DNA from: Microbacteriaceae bacterium
Lineage (GTDB): Bacteria; Actinomycetota; Actinomycetes; Actinomycetales; Microbacteriaceae
Direction: 5' to 3'
Length of the DNA stretch: 64,000 nt
NCBI GenBank assembly: GCA_019639055.1
Contig: JAHBSP010000005.1
Coordinates: 62,001 to 126,000 of the forward strand
This document shows, in pieces, positions 18,675-26,755 of this stretch. Numbering within the stretch: position 1 is the first letter of the stretch; every line of letters begins with the position of its first letter. The position numbers were made by a program, and so were the translations under genes. Below the pieces are notes generated by a model. The model was not told the origin of the DNA. It saw only the letters and a program-made list of their open reading frames with translations, and did no database searches.

Positions 18675-19865
18675 CTAACCCTTGTAGTTGACGTTTTCCC
18701 AAATAACGGTGCCACCTTGGCCAAGCCCGACACACATGGTGGTGATGCCGTAGCGAACCTCAGGATGCTCCTCGAAATGCCTTGCAAGCTGTGACATAAG
18801 CCGCACACCGCTTGAAGCAAGCGGGTGACCAATAGCAATGGCACCACCCCAGGGGTTTACTCTGGAGTCATCATCAGCGATTCCGTAGTGTTCGAGGAAT
18901 GCAATAACTTGCACTGCGAATGCTTCATTGATTTCAAAAAGACCGATGTCATTAATTGTGAGTCCAGCCTTGGCAAGAGCCTTATCGGTTGCCGGAACTG
19001 GCCCCCAACCCATAACTTCTGGCTCCACACCGGAGAAAGCAAACTGAACCATGCGCATTTTTGGTTTCAGACCATACTTCTTCACTGCATCCCCACTTGC
19101 AAGAATGGATGCTGTTGCCCCGTCGGTGAGTCCTGCTGAGTTTCCGGCAGTTACTTTACCGCCCACACGGAATGGAGTCTTTAGTTCGCCAAGTCCTTCG
19201 AGGGTTGTGTCAGGACGCAGGAACTGGTCGTTGTCTGCGAGCCCCCAGCCCTCTGCGCTCTTTACAGCAACTGGAATCATGTCCTGCTGAATTTTGCCAG
19301 CCTTATATGCGGCGGTCGCTTTTTGCTGGGAATGAAGCGCATAGGCATCCGCACGCTCTTTGGTGAGGCTAGGGTAGCGGTCGTGTAGGCGCTCTGCGGT
19401 CTTGCCCATCTGGAGTGCATCCTGAGAGACGATTCGCTCGGAGAGGAAGCGCGGGTTAGGGTCAACGCCTTCGCCCATCGGATGGCGCCCCATATGTTCG
19501 ACACCACCTGCAATAACCAGGTCGTATGCACCAAAGCCGATACCTGCACCGGTTTGAGTGACCGCTGTCATAGCTCCTGCACACATGCGGTCAATAGCGT
19601 AGCCAGGAACGGTAATCGGTAGCCCAGCCAGAATTGCTGCAGTGCGGCCGATAGTAAGACCCTGGTCTCCAGTTTGGGTAGTTGCTGCAATAGCAACCTC
19701 ATCAAATGCTTCTTTTGGAATCTCTGGGTTTCGTTCCAAAAGCGCAATCATGCTCTTGACGACCAGATCGTCGGCGCGGGTTTGCCAGTAGTGGCCTTTT
19801 TCTCCTGCGCGTCCAAAGGGAGTACGAACTCCGTCGATAAAAAATACATCGGCAGTAGTGCTCAC
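18675..19865 (-). CDS. fadA: acetyl-CoA acyltransferase (thiolase, beta-oxidation)
   Basis: A 396-residue thiolase. The acyl-accepting Cys is about residue 95 (YAIDRMCAGAM). GGVEHMGRHPMG, NEAFAVQVIAFLEHYG and GGAIAIGHPLASSG (catalytic His) follow, and the second Cys is in TTMCVGLGQGG near 382. It cleaves 3-ketoacyl-CoA to acetyl-CoA, the last step of beta-oxidation, in partnership with the FadB-like protein 8 bases downstream. GTG 19865 follows GAGGAGG by 4 nt, the strongest ribosome site in this block. A promoter candidate lies 31-60 bases upstream. Confidence 0.93.
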   Translation of the reverse strand: MSTTADVFFIDGVRTPFGRAGEKGHYWQTRADDLVVKSMIALLERNPEIPKEAFDEVAIAATTQTGDQGLTIGRTAAILAGLPITVPGYAIDRMCAGAMTAVTQTGAGIGFGAYDLVIAGGVEHMGRHPMGEGVDPNPRFLSERIVSQDALQMGKTAERLHDRYPSLTKERADAYALHSQQKATAAYKAGKIQQDMIPVAVKSAEGWGLADNDQFLRPDTTLEGLGELKTPFRVGGKVTAGNSAGLTDGATASILASGDAVKKYGLKPKMRMVQFAFSGVEPEVMGWGPVPATDKALAKAGLTINDIGLFEINEAFAVQVIAFLEHYGIADDDSRVNPWGGAIAIGHPLASSGVRLMSQLARHFEEHPEVRYGITTMCVGLGQGGTVIWENVNYKG

Positions 19866-19895
19866 GATGCCTCCTCGAATCTAACAACTAAATCG

Positions 19896-19925
19896 ATACT
19901 AATTTGTTTGTAACCTACAAGCCAA
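19896..19925 (-). promoter_or_regulatory. candidate sigma70-type promoter for fadA-fadB
   Basis: On the minus strand TTGGCT (19925-19920) and TAGTAT (19901-19896) are separated by 18 bp, a fair match to the housekeeping -35/-10 pair. Transcription would start near 19889, leaving a leader of about 25 nt that includes the strong ribosome site of fadA. Predicted by eye only. Confidence 0.4.
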
Positions 19926-19962
19926 TGTCTATGGACTCTGTATGTAGAAGATAGTCAAAGAG

Positions 19963-21168
19963 TTATGGGTTATCGTTTTGTGCTTTTGTCGTATTCGTCT
20001 TAAACGCTTCTAAGAGTGGCTCGGCAAGCATCTCAATCTGCCAGTCTCTGATTCCGAGTTCTGCAAGCTGTTTTGCTATGTCATCTACATTTGATGATTC
20101 ATTTATGGTTTCGGATGCGATCAGTTTTGAAAGTGAATCTTTGGTTATCAAAAGTTCGAGCTGTAGGTCTGCTTCATCCGCAACCACCTGTGCCGCGTCT
20201 TTAAGAGCCTGAACTTTTTCGGCAATCTCCAATTTCACTTTTGTGCTTAAAGCGTTACCTTCTTTTTTGACGCGCATTGGCGGAAGATCGGTTGTGAGCA
20301 TTCCTCGTTCTATTGCGCTATACCAGCGATCGATTTGGCTACGGCTCGCTTTTCCCTGAAATTCTTTGGCGCGGGCAAGTTTAGATTTTGACTTGGGGAG
20401 CTGTGTGGCTGCAAAGACGATGGAACGATCCGGAATCAGCCTGCCCGGCGCAATATCTTCAGCCTGAGCAAATTCATCGCGGGCAAGCCAGAGTTCCCTA
20501 GCAACAGCAAGCTGACGCTGAGTTGTAAGGGTGTGCATTCCTGAAAGCTTTCGCCAAGGTTCAGCTGGCTGCTTCTTTGCTGGTTTATTCGCTACGGTCT
20601 TGAACTCTTGCAAGGCAATTTCGAAGCGCCCCTGTTCTTTAAGAATGTCTGTAAGGCGACTTTTTAGCTCCGGCAGAATTTCAACATCCAGAGCTGCGTA
20701 GTCAAGCCACTCGCTGGGCATTGGTCTTATCGACCAGTCCACTGCGGAGAATGCTTTATCGAGTTGAATCTCCAAAATCTCTTCAGCGAGGGCTTGGAGT
20801 CCAAACTTCTTGTAGCCGGCAAGCCTCGCTGCAAGTTCGGTGTCAAAAAGCTTCGTAGGAAAAATTCCTACTTCTCTCAGGCTCGGGATGTCTTGACCTG
20901 CTGCGTGCAAAATCAAAGATCGCTTAGTCAGCAGCTTTCCCAACTCTGCTAAATCACCAACCCCAACTGTGTCAATCAGGTATGTTCCCGTGAATTCAGT
21001 GAATATTTGGATTAGATAAGGGCGTTGGGAATAGCGGAAACCGCTAGCTCTTTCTGTGTCTAATGCAAGATCATCTTTTTGTGCAGATAGAGACTGAATT
21101 GCTTCTGCCAACAGCTCAGGTGTGTCGACCAGAAGTACCGGAAATTTAGGTTCAGTTAAGTGATTCAG
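19963..21168 (-). CDS. rnd: ribonuclease D (3'-5' exoribonuclease with HRDC domain), CTG start
   Basis: A 401-residue DEDD-family exonuclease. LALDTERASGFRYSQRPYLI carries the first acidic pair, HAAGQDIPSL the third residue and LDYAALDVEIL the last. An HRDC-type helical region follows (RQLAVARELWLARDEFA onward). RNase D trims tRNA and other RNA 3' ends. The first ATG/GTG/TTG in frame, TTG 21111, would remove conserved N-terminal residues. Upstream the frame reads PVLLVDTPELLAEAIQ, which matches relatives, back to CTG 21168, preceded by AAGG 7 nt away, 9 bases after the DUF3000 stop. I therefore propose a CTG start. Confidence 0.85.
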   Translation of the reverse strand: MNHLTEPKFPVLLVDTPELLAEAIQSLSAQKDDLALDTERASGFRYSQRPYLIQIFTEFTGTYLIDTVGVGDLAELGKLLTKRSLILHAAGQDIPSLREVGIFPTKLFDTELAARLAGYKKFGLQALAEEILEIQLDKAFSAVDWSIRPMPSEWLDYAALDVEILPELKSRLTDILKEQGRFEIALQEFKTVANKPAKKQPAEPWRKLSGMHTLTTQRQLAVARELWLARDEFAQAEDIAPGRLIPDRSIVFAATQLPKSKSKLARAKEFQGKASRSQIDRWYSAIERGMLTTDLPPMRVKKEGNALSTKVKLEIAEKVQALKDAAQVVADEADLQLELLITKDSLSKLIASETINESSNVDDIAKQLAELGIRDWQIEMLAEPLLEAFKTNTTKAQNDNP

Positions 21169-21177
21169 TTTGTTACC

Positions 21178-21720
21178 TTAAGGTTTTGGCGGAAGTCCGG
21201 CAAACATGCACATCATTTCGGTCCAAGCGGTGAAATGTTTGCCGATATCAGCCTCAAGTGGACTCCAGGAACAACGAATCTCCAAAACTGATCCGTCACC
21301 CTGATCTGCTAACTGGCCGTAACCGCGCGAAATGATTCGAGTAATTGTTCCTGCAAGCCCCTGATATTGTGCTTTCTGTAGGGTGAGGGCATCTTTTAGC
21401 CAACTCCAAGCAACATCTGACAGTAATGTTTCTTCGCCGATAGTGACGTCAAATGGAGCTGATGCGAAACTAACTATTCTGAATGGGCCGCCCCAAACAT
21501 CCGGTTCTGCCTCGTCGTAAAGTAGCACCAATCTGCCCGTTGCTAGATCAGAATCCTCATGGAAACGGGTAGGTTTTAGATCCGCAGTGAATGCCGCAGC
21601 CCAGGGAGCCAATCCCTCCGGGGCGAGCATATCGTTTACTACCAACTCCGGACGAACTGGCGCTGATTCGAGAGATTCGAGCGCCTCCAAGAATACAGAC
21701 GGAGCTGTAGGTTTAGTCAC
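21178..21720 (-). CDS. DUF3000 domain-containing protein
   Basis: A 180-residue protein of the actinobacterial DUF3000 family: RPELVVNDMLAPEGLAPWA, EPDVWGGPFRIVSF, LSDVAWSWLKDAL, and GSVLEIRCSWSPLEADIGKH with WTEMMC near the end. Function unknown; it is habitually next to rnd, as here. GTG 21720 lies 6 nt after TACTTT (complement of 21727-21732) without a ribosome site, fitting a leaderless transcript that continues into rnd. Confidence 0.85.
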   Translation of the reverse strand: MTKPTAPSVFLEALESLESAPVRPELVVNDMLAPEGLAPWAAAFTADLKPTRFHEDSDLATGRLVLLYDEAEPDVWGGPFRIVSFASAPFDVTIGEETLLSDVAWSWLKDALTLQKAQYQGLAGTITRIISRGYGQLADQGDGSVLEIRCSWSPLEADIGKHFTAWTEMMCMFAGLPPKP

Positions 21721-21794
21721 GCTTCCAAAGTATTCATAAAATGTTCAAACATTGTGTAGGCATACCGAAAATAATAGGAATTAGAATAGGCAGG

Positions 21795-22952
21795 GTGAGT
21801 AAGGGTAAAAACTCTTTTAACCGCGATGCCCGGAAGTTCGGCTTCTATGCTGTGGCTGGAATTTCTGTCGCGGCCATTCTCGGGTTTCGAAAACTTGCTG
21901 ATGAACTTTTGTTGCCACCACTTACAAAGGACTATTCAGGAGAGATTCTGGGTATCGATCCACAGAGCAAAACAATTACCACAACAAGTGATGGCGTTTT
22001 TGGCTTAGAGGGAAGATACGGTCTATTTCACAGCCATGATCATGGCTACCTGAAAATCGGGAAAATTATCGAATCAGGTCCAGGTTTTGTGCAAAGAGAG
22101 TTGATCCGCTCATACGGTGCAGTGCCAAGCGTGGGTTCAAAAATCGCTAACACCGGATATTTTTATCAAAGCCCCTCCGAACTAGACCTCTCCTACGAAA
22201 AGGTAGAGATAGATGGCCCGTTGGGCACTTACCCTGCTTGGGCATTTACTGGCAACTCCAGTCCAACTTGGGTTATTCAAGTCCACGGCAGGGCGGCTAA
22301 TAAATCTGAAGGCTTGCGGATGGTTCCGCTAATAGAAAAACTAGGCTTCAACTCCCTGCTAGTTAGCTACCGCAATGATCCGGAAGCTCCAAAATCGACA
22401 GATGGTCGCTACGCTCTAGGTTCGAGTGAATGGGAAGATGTTCACGCAGCAATGCTCTGGGCTCTATCTCGTGGTGCAAAACGAATCTATCTTGCCGGCT
22501 GGTCAATGGGCGGCTCAATTGCAATCCAGACACTGCTCAGAAGTGAACTCTCGCCCTACGTGAAAGGTGTGATTCTCGAATCAGCTGTCGGATCTTGGAA
22601 ACAACTCTGCCAGGAACAACTCTCAAGAAGAGGGATGCCTGCAATACTCTGCGCTGGAGCATCAACACTGTTGAATAGTCCGCTCCACAGGCTGCTGGGC
22701 GTCGATAATCCAATCAATTTCAAAGACGTAGACATTGTGCAGAATGCAGAAAAATACAGCGTGCCGATTCTTGCCTTGCATTCAATAGACGATCAGTATG
22801 TTCCATCAGCTGCTATTGAACAACTTGCTCGAAAACGTAGCGACATTGTTTCGCTTAAGCTTTGGAAAAATGCCGGTCATACCCGACTCTGGAATTATGA
22901 TTCAGATCTTTGGGAGCAGCAGATTACTGAATGGTTCGGAGAAAACTCCTAG
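21795..22952 (+). CDS. alpha/beta hydrolase with N-terminal membrane anchor
   Basis: A 385-residue protein with one N-terminal hydrophobic segment (about residues 15-32) and a serine-hydrolase fold: nucleophile in GWSMGGS, acid in HSIDDQYVP, and His in NAGHTRLW. IQVHGRAANKSEGLRM is the oxyanion strand. The substrate is unknown; the anchor suggests action at the outer membrane face. I choose GTG 21795, seven bases after TAGAAT (21782-21787), over ATG 21741, which has no signal and adds 18 non-family residues. The stop overlaps that of the convergent RibD-like gene. Confidence 0.72.
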   Translation: MSKGKNSFNRDARKFGFYAVAGISVAAILGFRKLADELLLPPLTKDYSGEILGIDPQSKTITTTSDGVFGLEGRYGLFHSHDHGYLKIGKIIESGPGFVQRELIRSYGAVPSVGSKIANTGYFYQSPSELDLSYEKVEIDGPLGTYPAWAFTGNSSPTWVIQVHGRAANKSEGLRMVPLIEKLGFNSLLVSYRNDPEAPKSTDGRYALGSSEWEDVHAAMLWALSRGAKRIYLAGWSMGGSIAIQTLLRSELSPYVKGVILESAVGSWKQLCQEQLSRRGMPAILCAGASTLLNSPLHRLLGVDNPINFKDVDIVQNAEKYSVPILALHSIDDQYVPSAAIEQLARKRSDIVSLKLWKNAGHTRLWNYDSDLWEQQITEWFGENS

Positions 22953-23647
22953 TCGATTTGTTGCTTTGGAGTTAGCCTCTGATAGTGGAATCCTTCAGGA
23001 TCCGGAAGATCAAGACCAATATCCCAATTTTCTAAACCAAAATCGTAGCTTTGCCCTGCTCCGACTTTAGGAGATCGAGTAATTGCTAGCTCGTCAAAGA
23101 AACCACTCTGGATAAGCCACTTTGCGGTTTCTGCGCCGCCCTCACAAACTACGCTTTCAAAGCCGAGGTCGAGGAGAGCGTTTCGTAAGTTTTGGGCGGA
23201 TTCGGCCGGGTTTGCTGTTGCTAGGAAAGTAATAGCGTTTGGTATCTCTGCTGCCTTGGAGCCGACAGGGGCGACGATTCTAGAACCGGGGGAAAGCCTG
23301 CCTAAATCAACATCGCCAGAGTTGGTGAGTACCAAAATTGGTTTCGACTTTTCGCTGGCAATAAGTTCATTGCGTGAAGTATTAGCCCCAACCAATATCG
23401 CGTCACTGTAACTGCGAATTACACCAAGAAGCACCCGATCATTAACAGAACTAATAGATTTGCTTGAACCATCAGGGCCAACAATTTGATTTTCGCTGGT
23501 TAGTACCATGTTGAGTCTGAACCAGGGACGCGATAGGGGCATCCATAACCGTTTTAGCAGCGATCTAAGTTCAGCATGTGGATCTTGCGAATTTGGTTCA
23601 GCGGCTGATTCCGGCGAGGTAAAAGACTGATTAGGCAATTGCCTCAC
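22949..23647 (-). CDS. RibD C-terminal / pyrimidine reductase family protein
   Basis: A 232-residue protein with a dihydrofolate-reductase-like RibD_C domain: RPWFRLNMVLTSENQIVG, ISSVNDRVLLGVIRSYSDAILVG, and VVCEGGAETAKWLIQSGFFDELAIT. It is a stand-alone NADPH-dependent reductase of the pyrimidine reductase family, with no deaminase domain; whether it acts in riboflavin synthesis is not shown. GTG 23647 has AAGG 4 nt upstream and lies inside the end of sufE (17-base overlap). Confidence 0.75.
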   Translation of the reverse strand: MRQLPNQSFTSPESAAEPNSQDPHAELRSLLKRLWMPLSRPWFRLNMVLTSENQIVGPDGSSKSISSVNDRVLLGVIRSYSDAILVGANTSRNELIASEKSKPILVLTNSGDVDLGRLSPGSRIVAPVGSKAAEIPNAITFLATANPAESAQNLRNALLDLGFESVVCEGGAETAKWLIQSGFFDELAITRSPKVGAGQSYDFGLENWDIGLDLPDPEGFHYQRLTPKQQID

Positions 23648-24071
23648 GAACCTTGCGTTTCGTGCGGACGAGGAGCCCCAACATGCCTCGGACTCGTAAA
23701 GGGCTGATAATTTCCTTCAAATCGAGCATGTCCACAAAATCTTCAGGGATAGCAAGAACCTCTTCAGCAGTAAGACCATTGACGCCCTGATGAACGATAG
23801 ACGCAAAAGCGCGGGTAGTTGGCGATTCGCGCGGAGCCGTAGCGTGGAAATGAACAGTGTTTTGTTCATCCACCTCCACAAAAATGTAGACAGGAGACTG
23901 GCACTCAATTACCCGCTCGAGCAGGTCAGGATGATCCTGAAACTTTTCCGGAAGATCAGGTAATTCTTCCGCCAGCTCAATCAGATACTCGAGCTTGCTT
24001 TGCGAGTCCAATGCCTGGAACTCTTCGGCAATCTCCGCCAAAACGGGAGGCAGATTAGCTAAATCGGTCAT
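23631..24071 (-). CDS. sufE: SufE family sulfur-acceptor protein
   Basis: A 146-residue SufE-like protein with the sulfur-accepting Cys at about residue 57 (RVIECQSPVYIFVEV) and the family helices LPEKFQDHPDLL and GLTAEEVLAIPEDFV. SufE takes persulfide sulfur from a cysteine desulfurase for Fe-S cluster assembly. The gene directly follows the rhodanese, a pairing common in actinobacteria. The ATG has no ribosome site; TAACCT ends 6 nt upstream (complement of 24078-24083) and includes the rhodanese stop, so an internal leaderless promoter is possible. Confidence 0.85.
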   Translation of the reverse strand: MTDLANLPPVLAEIAEEFQALDSQSKLEYLIELAEELPDLPEKFQDHPDLLERVIECQSPVYIFVEVDEQNTVHFHATAPRESPTTRAFASIVHQGVNGLTAEEVLAIPEDFVDMLDLKEIISPLRVRGMLGLLVRTKRKVREAIA

Positions 24072-24080
24072 AAGAACAGG

Positions 24081-24995
24081 TTAGTAGCTACTGATTGGCT
24101 CAGGTGCCTCGCCCGGCTCAGAGGACTTCACGATTGGCACACCAACAAGTGAACCCCACTCGGTCCAGGAACCGTCATAGTTGCGAACATCCTCGAATCC
24201 AAGCAGATACTTCAATGCGAACCATGAATGACTGCTGCGCTCACCAATACGGCAGTAAGCGATAGTTGGCTCCTTAGGATCAAGACCCACTTCACCCTGG
24301 TACAGCGCTTCAAGCTCAGCCCGAGTTTTGTATGCTCCAGTTTCTTCATTTACTGCGCGTCCCCAAGGAACATTCACAGCGCTAGGGATGTGGCCAGCGC
24401 GAAGAGCGCCCTCCTCAGGGTAGGCAGGAGCGGATGTGCGCTCGCCACTGTATTCCTCAGGGGAACGGATGTCTAGAATCGGCTTCCCAAAGTGCTTCGC
24501 CACATCAAAACGGAATGCACGATAAGTGCGGTCGTCTCGCTCAATTACCGGGTAGTCGGTTTCGGGGCGGTTGGCTGGTGCTTTGGTATATTCGCGACCC
24601 TCGTCTTCCCACTTCTTACGACCACCGTCAAGGATGCGCAAATCCTCGTGTCCAAAAAGGGTGAATACCCACAGAGCGTAAGCTGCCCACCAGTTATTTT
24701 TGTCTCCATAGAAGACAACGGTGTCGGTGCGTTTGATTCCCTTTTTGCGCATCAGCTCTGCAAAGCCTTCCCCGTCAAGGTAGTCGCGGAGAACCCCCTG
24801 GTTGAGTTCGGTGTGCCAGTCGACCTTTACAGCACCTGGAATGTGACCGGTTTCGTAAAGCAGCACATCCTCGTCGGATTCGACGACTACTAGGCCATCT
24901 CTGCCAAGGTTTTCTGCAAGCCATTCGGTGCTTACTAATCTTCCCGGTTCTGCAAATTCCTGAAAATCCGGGTGTGGATCGAGCTCAACTGCCAT
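24081..24995 (-). CDS. thiosulfate/3-mercaptopyruvate sulfurtransferase (tandem rhodanese)
   Basis: A 304-residue protein with two rhodanese domains. The N-terminal, inactive domain has [14 protein letters not shown] and no Cys in its loop ([10 protein letters not shown]). The C-terminal domain has [26 protein letters not shown] and the active-site Cys at about 248 ([14 protein letters not shown]). It transfers sulfane sulfur and is of the actinobacterial CysA/SseA type. ATG 24995 follows AGAAGG. sufE follows after 9 bases, suggesting sulfur hand-over. Confidence 0.9.
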   Translation of the reverse strand: MAVELDPHPDFQEFAEPGRLVSTEWLAENLGRDGLVVVESDEDVLLYETGHIPGAVKVDWHTELNQGVLRDYLDGEGFAELMRKKGIKRTDTVVFYGDKNNWWAAYALWVFTLFGHEDLRILDGGRKKWEDEGREYTKAPANRPETDYPVIERDDRTYRAFRFDVAKHFGKPILDIRSPEEYSGERTSAPAYPEEGALRAGHIPSAVNVPWGRAVNEETGAYKTRAELEALYQGEVGLDPKEPTIAYCRIGERSSHSWFALKYLLGFEDVRNYDGSWTEWGSLVGVPIVKSSEPGEAPEPISSY

Positions 24996-25131
24996 TTTTA
25001 ACCTTCTAACAACTGGAATTGCGGGTAACCTATTCTGTGGTACACATTCGCATAAAGAAGCGCATTAGTGCACACCTTTAAGGGTAGCCCCCTAAAGCAG
25101 TTATCGCCATAGATTTCAGAAAGTTACATGA

Positions 25132-26175
25132 GTGGCCCAGGACTTAACCGCCGAACCAAATACCCCAATAAGTTTTTCCGACATTACACCAACCATTAGT
25201 GGTGCAGAAATAATAAAATTTCTTGTTCCTCCGCCAATCTTTCAAGACACAAGTTTCGATAATTATTTGCCGGATGCCGCATACCCTTCGCAGGCTCGTG
25301 CGGTTGCGCTTCTTCGCACCTTCCTCAACCCAACACCGGTGAAACGTTCTTTCTTTGGTAAAAAAGCGGCGGATGCACCAGAGAGTTTACAGACACCCGG
25401 TGTCTATCTGGACGGTGGCTTTGGTGTTGGAAAGACTCACTTGCTTGCTTCGCTTTGGCACACAGCTAAGGGGCGAAAATATTTCGGCACCTTCATGCAG
25501 TACACCGCCCTTGTCGGTGCGATCGGTTATCAAAAGACTGTTGATTTGTTGACCGGTGCATCGTTTATTGCTATTGACGAGTTCGAACTTGATGATCCGG
25601 GCGACACCATGATGATGACCAGATTGCTTCGTGGGCTGATGGATTCTGGAACCAAGATTGCCGCTACCTCGAACACTGAACCAAATGCTTTGGGTGAAGG
25701 GAGGTTTGCTGCGCAAGACTTTATTCGCGAGATTAGTGCAATGTCTGCAAACTTTACGGTTCTGAGGATTGATGGAGAAGACTACCGACACCGTGAGAGT
25801 GATGCTGTAGCAAGAGTAGTGAGTACAGCAGAGGTTGAAGAATGGGCGGCGCAGCAGGCAAAAACTGGTGCTGTGATCGCTATTACCGACTTTGATTCGC
25901 TTGTGAAGCATCTTGAAAGTATCCATCCTGCGCGGTACGCGAAAATTGCGGAAATGTTGGCGGGGCTAGGCATCACCGATGTTCACGAATTGAAGGACCA
26001 GTCACAGGCTCTGCGTTTCGTGGCGCTAGTCGACCGGCTTTATGACAGTGAGGTGTCGATTGTGGCATCCGGCATCCCGTTATCAAGTGTTTTTTCTAGG
26101 TCGATGCTTGCTGGAGGGTATAAGAAAAAGTATCTTCGTGCGGTTTCTCGGCTTTTTGCTCTTACTTCTGAGTAG
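25132..26175 (+). CDS. zapE: cell division protein ZapE (AFG1-type AAA+ ATPase)
   Basis: A 347-residue P-loop ATPase of the ZapE/AFG1 family. Walker A is DGGFGVGKTHLLASLWH near residue 97, Walker B is IAIDEFELDDPGDTMM, and the sensor region is KIAATSNTEPNALGEGRF. The role is inferred from family: in E. coli ZapE acts on the Z-ring. GTG 25132 is the start (VAQDLTAEP). The 136 bases upstream contain only weak promoter-like sequence and a CTTTAAGGG/CCCTAAAG inverted repeat. Confidence 0.85.
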   Translation: MAQDLTAEPNTPISFSDITPTISGAEIIKFLVPPPIFQDTSFDNYLPDAAYPSQARAVALLRTFLNPTPVKRSFFGKKAADAPESLQTPGVYLDGGFGVGKTHLLASLWHTAKGRKYFGTFMQYTALVGAIGYQKTVDLLTGASFIAIDEFELDDPGDTMMMTRLLRGLMDSGTKIAATSNTEPNALGEGRFAAQDFIREISAMSANFTVLRIDGEDYRHRESDAVARVVSTAEVEEWAAQQAKTGAVIAITDFDSLVKHLESIHPARYAKIAEMLAGLGITDVHELKDQSQALRFVALVDRLYDSEVSIVASGIPLSSVFSRSMLAGGYKKKYLRAVSRLFALTSE

Positions 26176-26182
26176 TTCCTGA

Positions 26183-26272
26183 CTCCCTACCCCTTATTGT
26201 GTGGTTCCCTACCCCTTGTGAAGTGAGCCTACTCTTTGCAAGGGTAGGGACAATCAAGAAAGGGTAGGGAGT
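26183..26272. repeat. nested direct and inverted repeats (CCCTACCCC / GGGTAGGG)
   Basis: Two direct copies of TCCCTACCCCTT (about 26184-26195 and 26206-26217) are followed by two copies of AAGGGTAGGGA (26240-26250 and 26260-26270). The outer copies can pair over about 12 bp, as can the inner ones, so either a two-layer hairpin or a cruciform can form. It fills the gap between zapE and the tRNA cluster. Possible roles are terminator, small RNA or mobile-element remnant; none is proven. Confidence 0.6.
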
Positions 26273-26356
26273 GCAAGGATGCGCGTCAAAGTTGAGAAAT
26301 AGCCACAAAATCAGTTAGAGTATTCAAGCAGAAAATCTTTCAGATTTGAGTGCAAT

Positions 26357-26429
26357 GCGGATGTGGCGCAGTTGGTAGCGCATAACCTTGCCAAGGTTAG
26401 GGTCGCGAGTTCGAGTCTCGTCATCCGCT
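26357..26429 (+). tRNA. tRNA-Gly (GCC)
   Basis: A complete 73-nt cloverleaf. The acceptor stem pairs GCGGATG with CATCCGC, the anticodon loop is TTGCCAA between TAACC and GGTTA, the T-loop is TTCGAGT, and the discriminator is T. The 3' CCA is not encoded. First of three clustered tRNA genes; the Gly-Cys-Val order is common in actinobacteria. Confidence 0.93.
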
Positions 26430-26473
26430 CAAGGAGAAGGCGGTAGCTGAATCCTGCGGGATTACTCGCATAC

Positions 26474-26544
26474 GGTGGCGTGGCCGAGAGGCGAGGCAGC
26501 GGCCTGCAAAGCCGTATACACGGGTTCGAATCCCGTCGCCACCT
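26474..26544 (+). tRNA. tRNA-Cys (GCA)
   Basis: A complete 71-nt cloverleaf. The acceptor pairs GGTGGCG with CGCCACC, the anticodon loop is CTGCAAA, the T-arm is CGGGTTCGAATCCCG, and the discriminator is T, the identity base expected for Cys. CCA is not encoded. Confidence 0.93.
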
Positions 26545-26571
26545 CGTCTAAAACTGAATAGCCATTTATTG

Positions 26572-26646
26572 GCGCGATTGGCGCAGCGGTAGCGCGCTTC
26601 CCTGACACGGAAGAGGTCACTGGTTCGATCCCAGTATCGCGCACCA
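26572..26646 (+). tRNA. tRNA-Val (GAC)
   Basis: A complete cloverleaf. The acceptor pairs GCGCGAT with ATCGCGC, the anticodon loop is CTGACAC, the T-arm is CTGGTTCGATCCCAG, and the discriminator is A. Unlike its two neighbours it encodes the 3' CCA (26644-26646). A partial copy of its 3' end lies 65 bases downstream. Confidence 0.93.
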
Positions 26647-26710
26647 TTTAGTTTCTCTTAATTGTGGGATCGATTCCTGTGACCTCGAGTCGACATAGCT
26701 TGTCGCCTCG

Positions 26711-26737
26711 CTAGTTCGATCCTAGTATTGCGTACCA
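26711..26737 (+). pseudogene. tRNA-Val 3'-end remnant
   Basis: Twenty-three of 27 bases match the last 27 bases of the neighbouring tRNA-Val, including T-loop and CCA. All four differences are GC to AT transitions, and the T-stem change (CTGG/CCAG to CTAG/CTAG) keeps the pairing. No 5' half is recognisable in the 64 bases before it. It may be a decayed second tRNA-Val or a duplicated tRNA end left by integration. Confidence 0.6.
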
Positions 26738-26755
26738 GGCAGTTATTCTTGCCAC

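Noticed and set aside
25387-25926. 179-codon minus-strand frame inside zapE
   Set aside because: Antisense to the Walker motifs; no family resemblance.
26176-26280. 6C RNA or CRISPR-like repeat
   Set aside because: C-runs are only four long and sit in stems, not loops; only four repeat units with unequal spacing and no spacers.
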